Made by a program: the position numbers and the translations under genes
Assembly: GCF_000705555.1 (NCBI RefSeq)
Contig: NZ_JMQN01000040.1
Coordinates: 248,001-312,000 of the forward strand
Source: Marinobacterium lacunae
GTDB taxonomy: Bacteria; Pseudomonadota; Gammaproteobacteria; Pseudomonadales; Balneatricaceae
DNA length: 64,000 nt
Direction: 5' to 3'
Part shown: positions 8,025-17,566 of the stretch, one piece after another
How positions within the stretch are numbered: the stretch's first letter is position 1
Layout of the letters: each line of letters opens with the position of its first letter
The notes under the pieces: generated by a model
What the model saw: the letters and a program-made list of their open reading frames with translations, nothing else
Databases searched by the model: none
What the model was told of the DNA's origin: nothing

Positions 8025-10001
8025 ATGAAACTCAAATTTTCACACAAGATTCTGACACTGGCCTTTCTACCCCTGCTACTCTTGTCACTGCTCCTGATAT
8101 CGCAATCGCTCACCGACCTGAACACCAGCCGCGCCCTTGATAAGCTTGAGCACATTGCAGAACTCTCTACCATCAACAGCGCACTGGTCCACGAACTTCA
8201 AAAAGAGCGCGGCGCAACCAGCGGTTGGCTCGGCTCTGGTGATCAGGCGTTCGCCGAAAAACTCAATAATCAGCGCAAGCTAACCGACGCAGCGCTCAAG
8301 ACCTGGCGCGATTATCGTACCAACCTCGACAGCGACGATGCCAAAATCAACGACACACTCAACCGCATCGATAACAGCCTGAGCCAGCTTTCCGCAACGC
8401 GCCGGACAACCGATGCCCGCACTATCGCACTGAAAGATGCTCTCGGGTATTACACCGGACTCAACAAAGACCTCCTTTCCGTCGCAGGTGATCTGTCTAT
8501 TATCAGCACCAGTGCAGACCTAAGCAGAACAGCCAGCGCCTTCTTCGCTTTCCTGCAGGCCAAGGAGCGTGCCGGCATAGAGCGAGCAGTGCTAAGCAAC
8601 ACCTTTGCCGCCGACCAGTTTGCCCCAGGACTCTTCGCCCGTTTTCTGACCCTTGTCTCAGAACAGAATACCTACCTGTCCCAATTCGAAGTAACTGCAT
8701 CTGACGCGCTTAAACAAAAATGGCAGCAGATCAGTAAGCAGTCCGCTTTCGGTGAAGTCGAGAAACGCCGCTCGACCGCCATCGACAAAGCATCTGAAGG
8801 CGGCTTTGGCATCAGTGGCACAGACTGGTTCGAACGCGCAACCGCGCGTATCAACCTGATGAAAGAGATGGAAGACATCATTGCCGGAGCCCTTATCGAT
8901 CAGGCGCGTAACGATCATGCTCAGGCCAGCTTCAATATGTGGGTTGAGCTGGCGATGCTCGCCAGTGCATTACTGGTCGTTGGTGGGCTTTCCCTGCGCA
9001 TAAGCCATACAGTTAACAAGCAGGTGCTCTCGCTTGATCACGCAATGGACAAGGCGCGCAGCGAACATGACCTCAGCGTGCGCGCCGAGGTCATTTCAAG
9101 CGACGAACTCGGCGACGTGGCCCGCAACCTCAACCACACACTTGAAGGTTTTGCCAGCGCCATCCGTGAAGTAAATGACGCCAGCCACCTGCTCAGTGAA
9201 GAGGCCCGTAATACCCGTCACACTGTGCAGCAGACGGAACGCAGCCTGAAAACACAAAATGCAGAAACCGTGCAGGTTGCAGCCGCAATCGAAGAGGTAT
9301 CAACGGCGATCGCCGATGTCGCCGGTAGCACATCCAATGCATCCGAGGTTGCACGCTCGGCCAATGAACTCGCCGCCGAGGGCCACAGCCGAATGCAGTC
9401 AGCCTTCGGCTCGATTCAGCGGCTTGGCGACGATATTGCCAGGGTCGGTAACATCACGGCTGAACTGAGAAGCAGCAGCGATACCATCTCTGAGGTTATC
9501 AATGTCATCAACTCGATCTCCGAGCAAACCAATTTGCTGGCCTTGAACGCCGCTATTGAGGCCGCCCGTGCCGGTGAGCAGGGTCGTGGTTTCTCGGTCG
9601 TTGCGGACGAAGTGCGCACGCTGGCACAGCGTACCCACGCCTCCACCGCCCAGATTGAGGAGATCATCCAGCGACTGCAGGCACAAACAGCGGACGCCAG
9701 CCGCCTGATGGAGGAAAACCAGCGCGACATGGCCTCCACCACCGTTCAAATTCGGGATGTCAGCGAGGCGCTGGATGAAATCGTCAGCGCAGTGGATAAC
9801 ATTGCATCACTGTCGATGCAGATTGCCGCCGCCGCTGAAGAGGAATCCACGGCGATGAACGATATTGGCCGCAGCATCTCGAGCATCGACAGCAGTGCAG
9901 AAACGATCAGCGGACACGCAAGAGAGCTCAGCGGACAGGCCGAACAGCAGGCTGCGATGGCCGAGCAGCTTGAGCGTCTGATCAGCCGATTCCGTATTTA
10001 G
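8025..10001 (+). CDS. Methyl-accepting chemotaxis protein with NIT domain
   Basis: A 658-residue inner-membrane chemoreceptor. TM1 is at about 9-29. A large helical periplasmic NIT (nitrate/nitrite-sensing) domain follows, recognisable by [17 protein letters not shown] near its start. TM2 is at about 308-325, followed by HAMP and a C-terminal MA signalling hairpin whose tip [20 protein letters not shown] lies near 500-520. NIT receptors sense nitrate or nitrite in characterised cases; the ligand here is inferred. No CheA/CheW-binding partner genes are nearby. The ATG at 8025 is preceded by GGAG at seven bases; an in-frame upstream TTG is less likely. Its end is only two bases from the convergent ygiQ stop. 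Confidence 0.92.
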   Translation: MKLKFSHKILTLAFLPLLLLSLLLISQSLTDLNTSRALDKLEHIAELSTINSALVHELQKERGATSGWLGSGDQAFAEKLNNQRKLTDAALKTWRDYRTNLDSDDAKINDTLNRIDNSLSQLSATRRTTDARTIALKDALGYYTGLNKDLLSVAGDLSIISTSADLSRTASAFFAFLQAKERAGIERAVLSNTFAADQFAPGLFARFLTLVSEQNTYLSQFEVTASDALKQKWQQISKQSAFGEVEKRRSTAIDKASEGGFGISGTDWFERATARINLMKEMEDIIAGALIDQARNDHAQASFNMWVELAMLASALLVVGGLSLRISHTVNKQVLSLDHAMDKARSEHDLSVRAEVISSDELGDVARNLNHTLEGFASAIREVNDASHLLSEEARNTRHTVQQTERSLKTQNAETVQVAAAIEEVSTAIADVAGSTSNASEVARSANELAAEGHSRMQSAFGSIQRLGDDIARVGNITAELRSSSDTISEVINVINSISEQTNLLALNAAIEAARAGEQGRGFSVVADEVRTLAQRTHASTAQIEEIIQRLQAQTADASRLMEENQRDMASTTVQIRDVSEALDEIVSAVDNIASLSMQIAAAAEEESTAMNDIGRSISSIDSSAETISGHARELSGQAEQQAAMAEQLERLISRFRI

Positions 10002-10003
10002 CC

Positions 10004-12292
10004 TTATACGCGACGGGACTTGCGGGCGGAAACCGACTTACCCTGTTCCCGCCCTTTGCCCGCCTGACGCGAAGCAGGTTTGGCTTTGCCTGATACGCCG
10101 GCACCGCCGGGCTTTCGCCCCTTGCCCTTCTCGCCGTCTTGACGTGGCGGCAAGCCCGTATGCTGGGTCAGGATGCGCCCCTTGCCCGCCCGCGAAGACT
10201 TGTGGGAATTCTTGCGTCGAGGTGCAACATAATCCGATTCGGCCTGATGCTCGGGGATCAACTGATGTTCGCCCGAACCAATCAGATCCGCGCGCCCCAT
10301 CTCCTTGAGTGCTTCCCTCAGCAGCAGCCAGTTATCAGGATCGTGCCAACGCAGAAAAGCCTTGTGAAGACGGCGCTGACGCTCCCCTTTGACCGTTTCG
10401 ACTTTCTCGGCACTTTTCTTGTAACTCAGTCGCCTTAGCGGATTGCGTCCGCTGTGATACATCGCAGTGGCTGTCGCCATCGGTGACGGATAGAAGGCCT
10501 GGACTTGGTCCGCCTTGAAACCGCTGCGCTTAAGCCAAAGCGCGAGATTCATCATATCCTCATCGGTTGTACCTGGATGCGCCGCGATAAAATAGGGTAT
10601 CAGGTACTGATCTTTGCCCGCCTCGGCCGAGAAACGCTCGAACATCCTCTTGAACGCATCGTAGGTGCCGATACCGGGCTTCATCATCTTGTCGAGAGGC
10701 CCGCGCTCGGTATGCTCGGGCGCAATTTTCAGGTAACCGCCGACATGGTGTGTTACCAACTCACGCACATACTCTGGATCCTCGACGGCAAGATCGTAAC
10801 GCAGCCCCGAGGCGATCAGGATCTTCTTCACACCCTTTAGCTTGCGCGCCGCACGATACAGCGTGGTCAGCGCCGAATGATCGGTATTGAGGTTCTGACA
10901 AATGCCCGGATAGACACATGAGGGCTTGCGGCAGGCCGCCTCAATCTCAGGGCTTCTGCACGCCAGCCTATACATGTTAGCGGTTGGCCCACCGAGATCG
11001 GAAATCACGCCGGTAAAGCCCGGCACCTTATCGCGAATCTGCTCGATCTCGCGGATGATCGAGTGCTGAGAGCGGTTTTGAATGATTCTGCCCTCATGCT
11101 CGGTAATAGAGCAGAAGGTGCAACCGCCAAAGCAACCGCGCATGATATTGACCGAAAACCGGATCATTTTATACGCCGGTATCTCCTGCTTCCCATAGCT
11201 CGGGTGCGGTACGCGCGCGTAAGGCAGATCGAAGACATAATCCATCTCCTCCATGCTCAGAGGGATCGGCGGCGGATTCAGCCAGACCTCCTGATCACCG
11301 TGCAACTGTACCAACGCGCGGGCGTTGCCCGGATTGGTCTCGAGATGCAGGACCCGACTGGCATGGGCATAGAGCACCGGGTCGCGGCTGACCTTTTCAA
11401 ACGAAGGAATGCGGATCACGGTCCGGCTGCGATCAAGACGCTGCCGAGGAGACGGTTCAATATGGAGAACCTGTGTATCGTCTGTTTCGACGGCCGCGTC
11501 ACCCTGCTGCTTCTCCAGCTCGCACTGGGGCAGATCGCGGGTGTTAACGTAAGGGTTGATAATCTTGTCGATCTTGCCCGGACGGTCGATGCGGGTGGAA
11601 TCTATCTCCATCCAGTCGTCAGGGGTATCTTTGCGAATAAACGCACTCCCCCTGATATCGGTAATTCGCTCGATCGGCTCGCCCGCTGACAAACGATGAG
11701 CCAACTCAACGACGGCCCGCTCGGCATTACCGTATAACAGGAGATCTGCCCGGGCATCCAGCAGGATTGATCGGCGCACCTTGTCCTGCCAGTAGTCGTA
11801 ATGCGCAATGCGGCGCAGCGACGCCTCGATTCCACCGAGGATTATCGGTACATCCTTGTACGCCTCACGACAGCGCTGACTGTATACAAGACTGGCACGA
11901 TCCGGACGCTTGCCCGCCATACCACCCGGTGTATAGGCATCGTCCGAACGTTTCTTACGATCAGCCGTATAACGGTTGATCATCGAATCCATGTTTCCAG
12001 CGGCAACACCGAAGAACAGGCGCGGCCTTCCCAATGCCCGAAAGGCATCGGCACTGTGCCAGTCTGGTTGCGCGATAATTCCGACACGAAATCCCTGAGC
12101 CTCGAGCAAGCGGCCGATAATCGCCATGCCGAAGGAGGGATGATCCACATAGGCATCCCCCGTGACGATGATGATATCGCAGGCGTCCCAGCCCAATGCG
12201 TCCATCTCCTGACGGGACACCGGCAGAAAAGAAGCGGATGAGCGTCCAGTCGACGCAGGAGCGAGCTGGTGAACAGGTGTCGAGGTATGCAT
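10004..12292 (-). CDS. ygiQ: YgiQ family radical SAM protein
   Basis: A 762-residue UPF0313 radical S-adenosylmethionine protein. An N-terminal cobalamin-binding-like domain (about 35-300, [11 protein letters not shown]) precedes the radical SAM core. The [4Fe-4S]-ligating cysteines are C387, C391 and C394 in [11 protein letters not shown]-terminal extension of about 90 residues is strongly basic and repetitive in Lys, Gly and Arg, suggesting RNA contact or simple low complexity. The biochemical function of YgiQ is not established. It is convergent with the chemoreceptor gene and has no operon partner. Confidence 0.93.
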   Translation of the reverse strand: MHTSTPVHQLAPASTGRSSASFLPVSRQEMDALGWDACDIIIVTGDAYVDHPSFGMAIIGRLLEAQGFRVGIIAQPDWHSADAFRALGRPRLFFGVAAGNMDSMINRYTADRKKRSDDAYTPGGMAGKRPDRASLVYSQRCREAYKDVPIILGGIEASLRRIAHYDYWQDKVRRSILLDARADLLLYGNAERAVVELAHRLSAGEPIERITDIRGSAFIRKDTPDDWMEIDSTRIDRPGKIDKIINPYVNTRDLPQCELEKQQGDAAVETDDTQVLHIEPSPRQRLDRSRTVIRIPSFEKVSRDPVLYAHASRVLHLETNPGNARALVQLHGDQEVWLNPPPIPLSMEEMDYVFDLPYARVPHPSYGKQEIPAYKMIRFSVNIMRGCFGGCTFCSITEHEGRIIQNRSQHSIIREIEQIRDKVPGFTGVISDLGGPTANMYRLACRSPEIEAACRKPSCVYPGICQNLNTDHSALTTLYRAARKLKGVKKILIASGLRYDLAVEDPEYVRELVTHHVGGYLKIAPEHTERGPLDKMMKPGIGTYDAFKRMFERFSAEAGKDQYLIPYFIAAHPGTTDEDMMNLALWLKRSGFKADQVQAFYPSPMATATAMYHSGRNPLRRLSYKKSAEKVETVKGERQRRLHKAFLRWHDPDNWLLLREALKEMGRADLIGSGEHQLIPEHQAESDYVAPRRKNSHKSSRAGKGRILTQHTGLPPRQDGEKGKGRKPGGAGVSGKAKPASRQAGKGREQGKSVSARKSRRV

Positions 12293-12374
12293 AAAGATTA
12301 ACCGGGTTTATAGCGGAAGGCCGGAAGCATTATACCTCAGAGAGCGCATACTTCCGACCTGTTTGCTCGGGTAT

Positions 12375-13112
12375 TCAATCATGAAGCGGCGACAGCCAGG
12401 AAAAACCCAGCTGCGACATCTGGCGTTCAATCCAGTAACTACGCTTGAGGACGTATCGGCTCGGTGGCTCGGCGCTGTATTGCCAGGGATTTGGCAGAAT
12501 CGCAGCCAGGCGCGCGGCCTGTGACGGCGTCAACTGGGACACTGGCTTATTGAACCAGTACTCACTGGCCGCTGCGACGCCGTATACACCGGGCCCAAAC
12601 TCCACAATATTGAGGTACACCTCAAGGATGCGCTCTTTTCCCCACACCAGCTCCAGCAGCAGCGCAAGCGGTAACTCCAAGCCCTTTCGAAGCCAGTCCC
12701 GACCCGGCCACAACAGCAGGTTCTTCGCCGTCTGTTGTGTCAGCGTACTGGCGCCCCTCAGGCGCTCGCCCTCTAGCGCCTCCTCCAACGCCTGACCGAT
12801 CGCCTTGGTGTCGACGCCGGAGTGCAACGGAAAACGCTGGTCCTCGGAGGCGATAACCGCCAACTGCACCGATCGCGGAATCGTATCGAGATCGCGCCAT
12901 TGATGACGCACCTGATCGGGATATCCCGCCGGAGGATTGATCATCCTGTGCAACTGCCAACTCCACACAGGTGGATTGACGTAACGCATCAATACGAGAA
13001 GCGACAGCAACAGGGCGAAACTGCCGCCGAACAGCCACAGCAATCCGTTGCGTACGCGCACGAACAAACTGCGAGGGCGTCGTGTCGTTTTTCTCTTGCG
13101 TTTCAGTATCAC
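12375..13112 (-). CDS. mtgA: Monofunctional peptidoglycan transglycosylase
   Basis: A single GT51 glycosyltransferase domain that polymerises lipid II into glycan strands at the inner membrane. A basic N-terminus is followed by one TM helix (about 20-42) and the GT51 motifs: the catalytic EDQRFPLHSG segment, GASTLTQQTAKNL, and KERILEVYLN. GTG at 13112 is chosen: AGAGG lies five bases upstream and the resulting 245 residues match E. coli MtgA (242). A longer frame reaching 13199 would run almost into the divergent cyclase promoter. Confidence 0.92.
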   Translation of the reverse strand: MILKRKRKTTRRPRSLFVRVRNGLLWLFGGSFALLLSLLVLMRYVNPPVWSWQLHRMINPPAGYPDQVRHQWRDLDTIPRSVQLAVIASEDQRFPLHSGVDTKAIGQALEEALEGERLRGASTLTQQTAKNLLLWPGRDWLRKGLELPLALLLELVWGKERILEVYLNIVEFGPGVYGVAAASEYWFNKPVSQLTPSQAARLAAILPNPWQYSAEPPSRYVLKRSYWIERQMSQLGFSWLSPLHD

Positions 13113-13222
13113 TGTCACCTCTGTGTGTAAGTTGACTGCCTCACACAATACCAATGTGTAAAATAACCGGAGGTTTGATCCTGTTAATATGATCAACATT
13201 CTCTACCCGCTCAGGATCCGCG

Positions 13223-14917
13223 ATGAATCTCAAAACCCGATTCATGCTTTTGATGCTCGCCCTCTTTGTCATCGCGGCGGCCATCGTATGGGTTCTGGTT
13301 CGCCAGTTATCCGAGTCCATCGTCGAAGAGTGGGCTACCCGCTATGCCGAAAAACAGGTGCTGTACGACAAGGGCCGTACATTGCAGCCAATTCTGCGAG
13401 AAATCGCCCTGTCACGCCAATTTGCAACTTCGCAGCAGCTACTGGAGTGGGCGCACAACCCCTCGGACGACACGCTGACCCAGAAAGCGATCACCGAGAT
13501 GGAGACTTTCCGCCGCAACTTCAGCGACCACAGCTACTTCGTTGCGCTGCTCGACTCGGGTCGCTACTACCACAATAACGCCGAAAACGAGTACGCCGAC
13601 CAACAGTATCGCTATACGCTGGACCCAGAGCGCTCTGCCGACCGCTGGTTTTACGACATTGTGCAGCAAAATCGCGATATGCACCTGAACGTCAACCCAG
13701 ACGTCGAACTGGGCGTCACCAAACTCTGGATCGACATGCTGATGCGCGATGGAGAGCGTATTCTGGGCGTGGCGGGCACCGGCCTGGACTTAACCCATTT
13801 TCTCAATGATGTAGTCGATCCGACAGATCCCGGCATCACCCGCCTGTTCATCGATCATGATGGTGCCATTCAGCTTTTTCGTGACCAGAACCTGATCGAC
13901 TTCGCCTCGATCACCAAAGCCAGTGCCGACAAAAAAACGGTCGACAGGCTCTTTTCAGACCACGAAGACAGGCAGGCGGTTCGGGAGCTGATGCAACAGC
14001 TGGCAAAAACGCCGGATCAAGTGCTGAGCCGATTCGTTACCATCGATAACCGCCGTCATCTCGCAGGCATCGCCTACCTGCCCGAGATTGGCTGGTATGA
14101 AATAACCCTACTCGACCTCGATGTTATTCTGCCACTGAGCCACTTCACCGGTATTCTACTGAGCTTCGGCCTGATGCTGTTAATCAGTTTATTCATGTTG
14201 CACATCGCATTGAGCCGTTTCGTCATCCGGCCTCTTGGACAGCTTGAATCAGCGATGGATGAAATCCGGCAGGGCCACGCGCCCTCGACCCTCGCACCGA
14301 TATCCTCAAAGAGTGAGATCGGCCGCCTTACAACACATTTCCAGACCATGGCACACGCCGTTCAACGGTCCCGGGAAGAGCTGGAAACCAAGGTTTTGGA
14401 GCGAACCAAGGCGCTAGAACTACAAAGCAAGACAGACCCTCTCACTGACCTGTTGAACCGACGTGGCATGCAGGAGCGACTGGAAAGTCAAACCGAGCAG
14501 CTCGAGCGCGAGGGTCGCGCCTTTGGCCTAATCTGGCTTGATCTGGATGGTTTTAAGGACGTAAACGACCGGTTCGGACATGAAGCGGGGGACCGGATAC
14601 TGGTTGGCGTTGCACAGCAGATACGCTCCGTCATCCGCCCCTACGACAGTGCCGCTCGCTGGGGCGGAGACGAGTTTCTGGTGCTGATTCAAACCGAGCA
14701 ACGCGACCTTGTACACCAACTCTGTGAACGCGTACGAGAGGCTGTCGAAGCGCATCAGGTATTCTATGGTGGCGATCAGGAACCCGTCAGCATAACGCTC
14801 AGCGCAGGCAGCCATCTCGCCAGAGAGGGAGAGTCACTGGAAACCATCCTTCACAGTGCCGATCAAGCGCTCTATCAAGCCAAAGCAGCAGGCCGTAACC
14901 GCTGCATCGCCTCCTAG
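13223..14917 (+). CDS. Membrane diguanylate cyclase with Cache sensor
   Basis: A 564-residue c-di-GMP synthase. TM1 (about 7-28), a double-Cache-like periplasmic sensor (about 30-300), TM2 (about 304-330), a HAMP linker, a short coiled coil and a GGDEF domain follow in order. The catalytic signature is an intact GGDEF near 480. An intact inhibitory site RPYD lies five residues before it, so product inhibition is expected. Periplasmic ligands of Cache domains are often amino or carboxylic acids; none can be named here. Its stop overlaps the convergent MocR gene by 4 bp. Confidence 0.93.
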   Translation: MNLKTRFMLLMLALFVIAAAIVWVLVRQLSESIVEEWATRYAEKQVLYDKGRTLQPILREIALSRQFATSQQLLEWAHNPSDDTLTQKAITEMETFRRNFSDHSYFVALLDSGRYYHNNAENEYADQQYRYTLDPERSADRWFYDIVQQNRDMHLNVNPDVELGVTKLWIDMLMRDGERILGVAGTGLDLTHFLNDVVDPTDPGITRLFIDHDGAIQLFRDQNLIDFASITKASADKKTVDRLFSDHEDRQAVRELMQQLAKTPDQVLSRFVTIDNRRHLAGIAYLPEIGWYEITLLDLDVILPLSHFTGILLSFGLMLLISLFMLHIALSRFVIRPLGQLESAMDEIRQGHAPSTLAPISSKSEIGRLTTHFQTMAHAVQRSREELETKVLERTKALELQSKTDPLTDLLNRRGMQERLESQTEQLEREGRAFGLIWLDLDGFKDVNDRFGHEAGDRILVGVAQQIRSVIRPYDSAARWGGDEFLVLIQTEQRDLVHQLCERVREAVEAHQVFYGGDQEPVSITLSAGSHLAREGESLETILHSADQALYQAKAAGRNRCIAS

Positions 14918-16329
14918 TCGGGGTAGCGCTGCCGAATCATATCGCCCAGCACACAGAGCGCCTCCTCCGTTTGAGCATCCACGCCATTGACGAAGTTCAA
15001 CCGCATACAGTTGCGGTACTTGCCTGTAGCCGAAAACAGCACGCCAGGCGCGATTCTGAACTGTCTGTCGCTGAGTTCACGGTTGAGTTCGACGCAATCC
15101 ACTTCCCGGGCAAATTCTACCCAGAGCAGGTACCCCCCCTGTGGATAGCTGATTCGGATACCCGGCGGAAAATGCTCTTCAAGCCAACTGACCATCTGAT
15201 CACGGTAACGCTGGTACTGCGCTCTCACCTTGCGCAGATGCCGCTCATATCCCCCTTCGGCAATAAATTGAGCGACCGCCAACTGGGACAGAGTGCTGGA
15301 AGCCGCCGTGGAAACAAACTTGTTGTGAATCACCTGGCTACGATAACGCCCTGGAGCTATCCATCCCAGCCTCAACCCCGGGGCAAGCGTCTTCGAAAAC
15401 GAGCTACACAACAGGACCCTTCCATCGGTATCAAACGCCTTGATCGTACGCGGTCTTGGCCATGCATAGGTCAGATCGCCGTAGATATCATCTTCAATGA
15501 TGGCGATATCGAACCGCTGCGCCAGCAGCAGAAGCTCACGCTTGCGCGAGTCGGGCATGGAGTAGCCAAGCGGATTGTTACAGGTAGGCGTCACCGCCAG
15601 CGCCTTGATAGGCCACTGCTCCATCGCCAACTCAAGCGCCTCGATGCTCAAGCCGCTTTCAGGATGGGTCGGTATCTCCATCACCTTGAGATCGTTGGCC
15701 TTGATCGCCTGCATGGCACCGTAAAAGCAGGGAGAGTCCACGGCAACGATATCCCCCGGCTCTGTTACGGCGCGAAGCGCGCAGAACAGCGCCTCCTGGC
15801 AACCGGTAGTTATGATGAGCTCGTCCGGATGCAACTGACATCCAGAGTGGTCCCCCAAGCGCGCGACCTGGGTACGCAACTCCTCCGTACCCCGCAGGCT
15901 GTCATACTCCAAGCCCCTCATGTCGCTTCTACGCGCCTGCATCGACCAGAGTTTCAATAGAGGCTTGAGTGTGGCACCGGCCAGATCGGGCATGGCATGC
16001 CCCAGAGAGAACAGCTTCGAGGGTGCCTCAGCCCCCAGTATGTTAAGCACATCCTCCCACTGGGAAACTTCTATGGGGCGGCGTACAGGCCGGCTTACCT
16101 GTGGTAGATCGGGCGTGGTTGAACGCAGTCTGGCGAAGTACCCCGACTTCGGCCTGGACTCCACTAACCCTGCATCTTCGAGCTGCCGATAGGCTTCCTG
16201 AACCGTGGTAATGCTCACGCCATGCTCACGGCTAAGGGCACGAATCGATGGCATTCTCTCGCCACCCGCTACAAACCCCTGCTCTATGCGCTGACGAAGA
16301 TAATCCGCGAGCCCCTCGTACAATTTCAT
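14914..16329 (-). CDS. MocR-type GntR/aminotransferase regulator
   Basis: A 471-residue transcription factor. It fuses an N-terminal GntR winged helix-turn-helix (about 1-70; GERMPSIRALSREHGVSITT) to a fold-type I PLP aminotransferase domain (about 100-465). The Schiff-base lysine is K313 in SSFSKTLAPG. The MocR family uses PLP or an amino-acid adduct as effector; most regulate a divergent neighbour. Here the divergent gene is a DUF1127 small protein, and repeated ATCTGTATAC boxes lie between the two. Regulation of that gene and of itself is a reasonable inference. The domain order and length are normal, with no sign of truncation. Confidence 0.9.
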   Translation of the reverse strand: MKLYEGLADYLRQRIEQGFVAGGERMPSIRALSREHGVSITTVQEAYRQLEDAGLVESRPKSGYFARLRSTTPDLPQVSRPVRRPIEVSQWEDVLNILGAEAPSKLFSLGHAMPDLAGATLKPLLKLWSMQARRSDMRGLEYDSLRGTEELRTQVARLGDHSGCQLHPDELIITTGCQEALFCALRAVTEPGDIVAVDSPCFYGAMQAIKANDLKVMEIPTHPESGLSIEALELAMEQWPIKALAVTPTCNNPLGYSMPDSRKRELLLLAQRFDIAIIEDDIYGDLTYAWPRPRTIKAFDTDGRVLLCSSFSKTLAPGLRLGWIAPGRYRSQVIHNKFVSTAASSTLSQLAVAQFIAEGGYERHLRKVRAQYQRYRDQMVSWLEEHFPPGIRISYPQGGYLLWVEFAREVDCVELNRELSDRQFRIAPGVLFSATGKYRNCMRLNFVNGVDAQTEEALCVLGDMIRQRYPD

Positions 16330-16379
16330 CAGTGAACACCAATATTAAAATAAACCAGTACAGTTATGCTTATAAAATG

Positions 16380-16442
16380 ATATACAGATAGAAAATACAG
16401 CAATCTGTATACTAAAAATTCTTTATATCTGAATCTGTATAC
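16380..16442. promoter_or_regulatory. Three repeated boxes, likely MocR operator
   Basis: ATCTGTATAC occurs at 16403-16412 and exactly again at 16433-16442, 30 bp (three helical turns) apart. A reversed copy with one change (ATATACAGAT) lies at 16380-16389. The boxes sit in the AT-rich gap between the MocR gene and the DUF1127 gene. Direct repeats at whole-turn spacing are typical of MocR-family operators. Confidence 0.55.
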
Positions 16443-16499
16443 CTATTCCATATTTTCTTAATCTGCTCCCTGAAATCAACAACCACCAGGGAGAGCACG

Positions 16500-16670
16500 A
16501 TGTTTTTCACACAGCTTATCCGGTCCGCCTACCGTCGGTTACGTCAGCTACAGCAGCAGCAACGCCAACGTAAACAGCTATTAGCACTCGAGAGTCATAT
16601 GCTCAAAGATCTTGGCCTTTCGAAAGCGGATGCTGCGCGCGAGGGGAATAAGCGCTTCTGGCAGTCCTGA
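16500..16670 (+). CDS. DUF1127 small Arg-rich protein
   Basis: A 56-residue protein with a basic, glutamine-rich helix followed by the DUF1127 core (HMLKDLGLSKADA). DUF1127 proteins are short and often RNA- or stress-related in other proteobacteria; their mechanism is only partly known. The ATG has GGGAG eight bases upstream, and the gene is divergent from a MocR regulator that probably controls it. It is too short for most automatic ORF cut-offs. Confidence 0.85.
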   Translation: MFFTQLIRSAYRRLRQLQQQQRQRKQLLALESHMLKDLGLSKADAAREGNKRFWQS

Positions 16671-16785
16671 AGTATCTGCGCTCATCACCTGACGCAAGAT
16701 AATTAGAAGCGCTCAAAGACAATCTCCCGCTGCCGGTTTAAAATTGACCTATCAGCCAATTAGCTCACGGCACGGGGACAAAGGA

Positions 16786-17553
16786 ATGTCGAAACGCGGG
16801 CGTTATGCTCAGATCTATCTGTTGCTCGCGGCTCTATTCTGGAGCAGCAGTTCAGTTGGCGAGACACTCAGGGTTGCGACCGAAGGCGCCTACCCTCCCT
16901 TCAGCTATTTTGACAGCACGGGACAACTGGCAGGCTTCGATGTCGATATCGCACGCGCCCTGTGTCAGGCCCTCGAACGGACATGCGACATCAAGGCCGT
17001 GGCCTGGACAGATCTGCTCGATGAGCTCCAAGCCGGCAAGCTCGATATGGTCGTTGCCAGCATGGCCAAAACCCGGGAACGCGAAGCGCAGGTGGATTTC
17101 ACCGACTATTATTACCAGTCACACTCCATCTTTGCCGGTCGTCCCGAGGTTACCGATACCACACCTACAGCGTTGATGGGCAAGTCCCTGGCTACCGCAC
17201 GGGCCACCATTCAGGCAGATTTTCTTAACAAGCACTACACACTCAGCCGCGTCATACTCACCGATAATATGCCGCAGGCGTTACAAATGCTGCTGGAGGG
17301 GAAAGTGGACTTTGTCCTCTCCGACACCACTAACCTGCTCGATTTTCTGGAACGGCCACAGGCGATGGCGGCCGGGATGGATTTCGTAGGCGATCCCGTC
17401 AAATCCCCCGAGCTGCAGAGCAAGGCTCATATTGCAGTCAAAAAAGGCGACCAAGTCCTTCGGGAGGAGATAAACCGCGCCCTTGAGCAACTTCGCCTCA
17501 ACGGCACTTACGACCAAATCAACCGCAAATACTTTCCGTTCAGTATCTACTGA
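16786..17553 (+). CDS. Periplasmic amino-acid-type binding protein
   Basis: A 255-residue family-3 extracellular solute-binding protein. A signal peptide (about 1-25, basic start then LLLAALFWSSSSVG) precedes a two-lobed binding domain with the signature GFDVDIARALC and DMVVASMAKTRER. It resembles polar amino-acid or polyamine-related binding proteins; the ligand is not determined. No ABC permease or ATPase is present. Instead a membrane diguanylate cyclase follows after 13 bases, which suggests a sensory rather than transport role. ATG 16786 is chosen because it starts the signal peptide and has GGGGA upstream. Confidence 0.88.
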   Translation: MSKRGRYAQIYLLLAALFWSSSSVGETLRVATEGAYPPFSYFDSTGQLAGFDVDIARALCQALERTCDIKAVAWTDLLDELQAGKLDMVVASMAKTREREAQVDFTDYYYQSHSIFAGRPEVTDTTPTALMGKSLATARATIQADFLNKHYTLSRVILTDNMPQALQMLLEGKVDFVLSDTTNLLDFLERPQAMAAGMDFVGDPVKSPELQSKAHIAVKKGDQVLREEINRALEQLRLNGTYDQINRKYFPFSIY

Positions 17554-17566
17554 AAGGGGCTGAACC

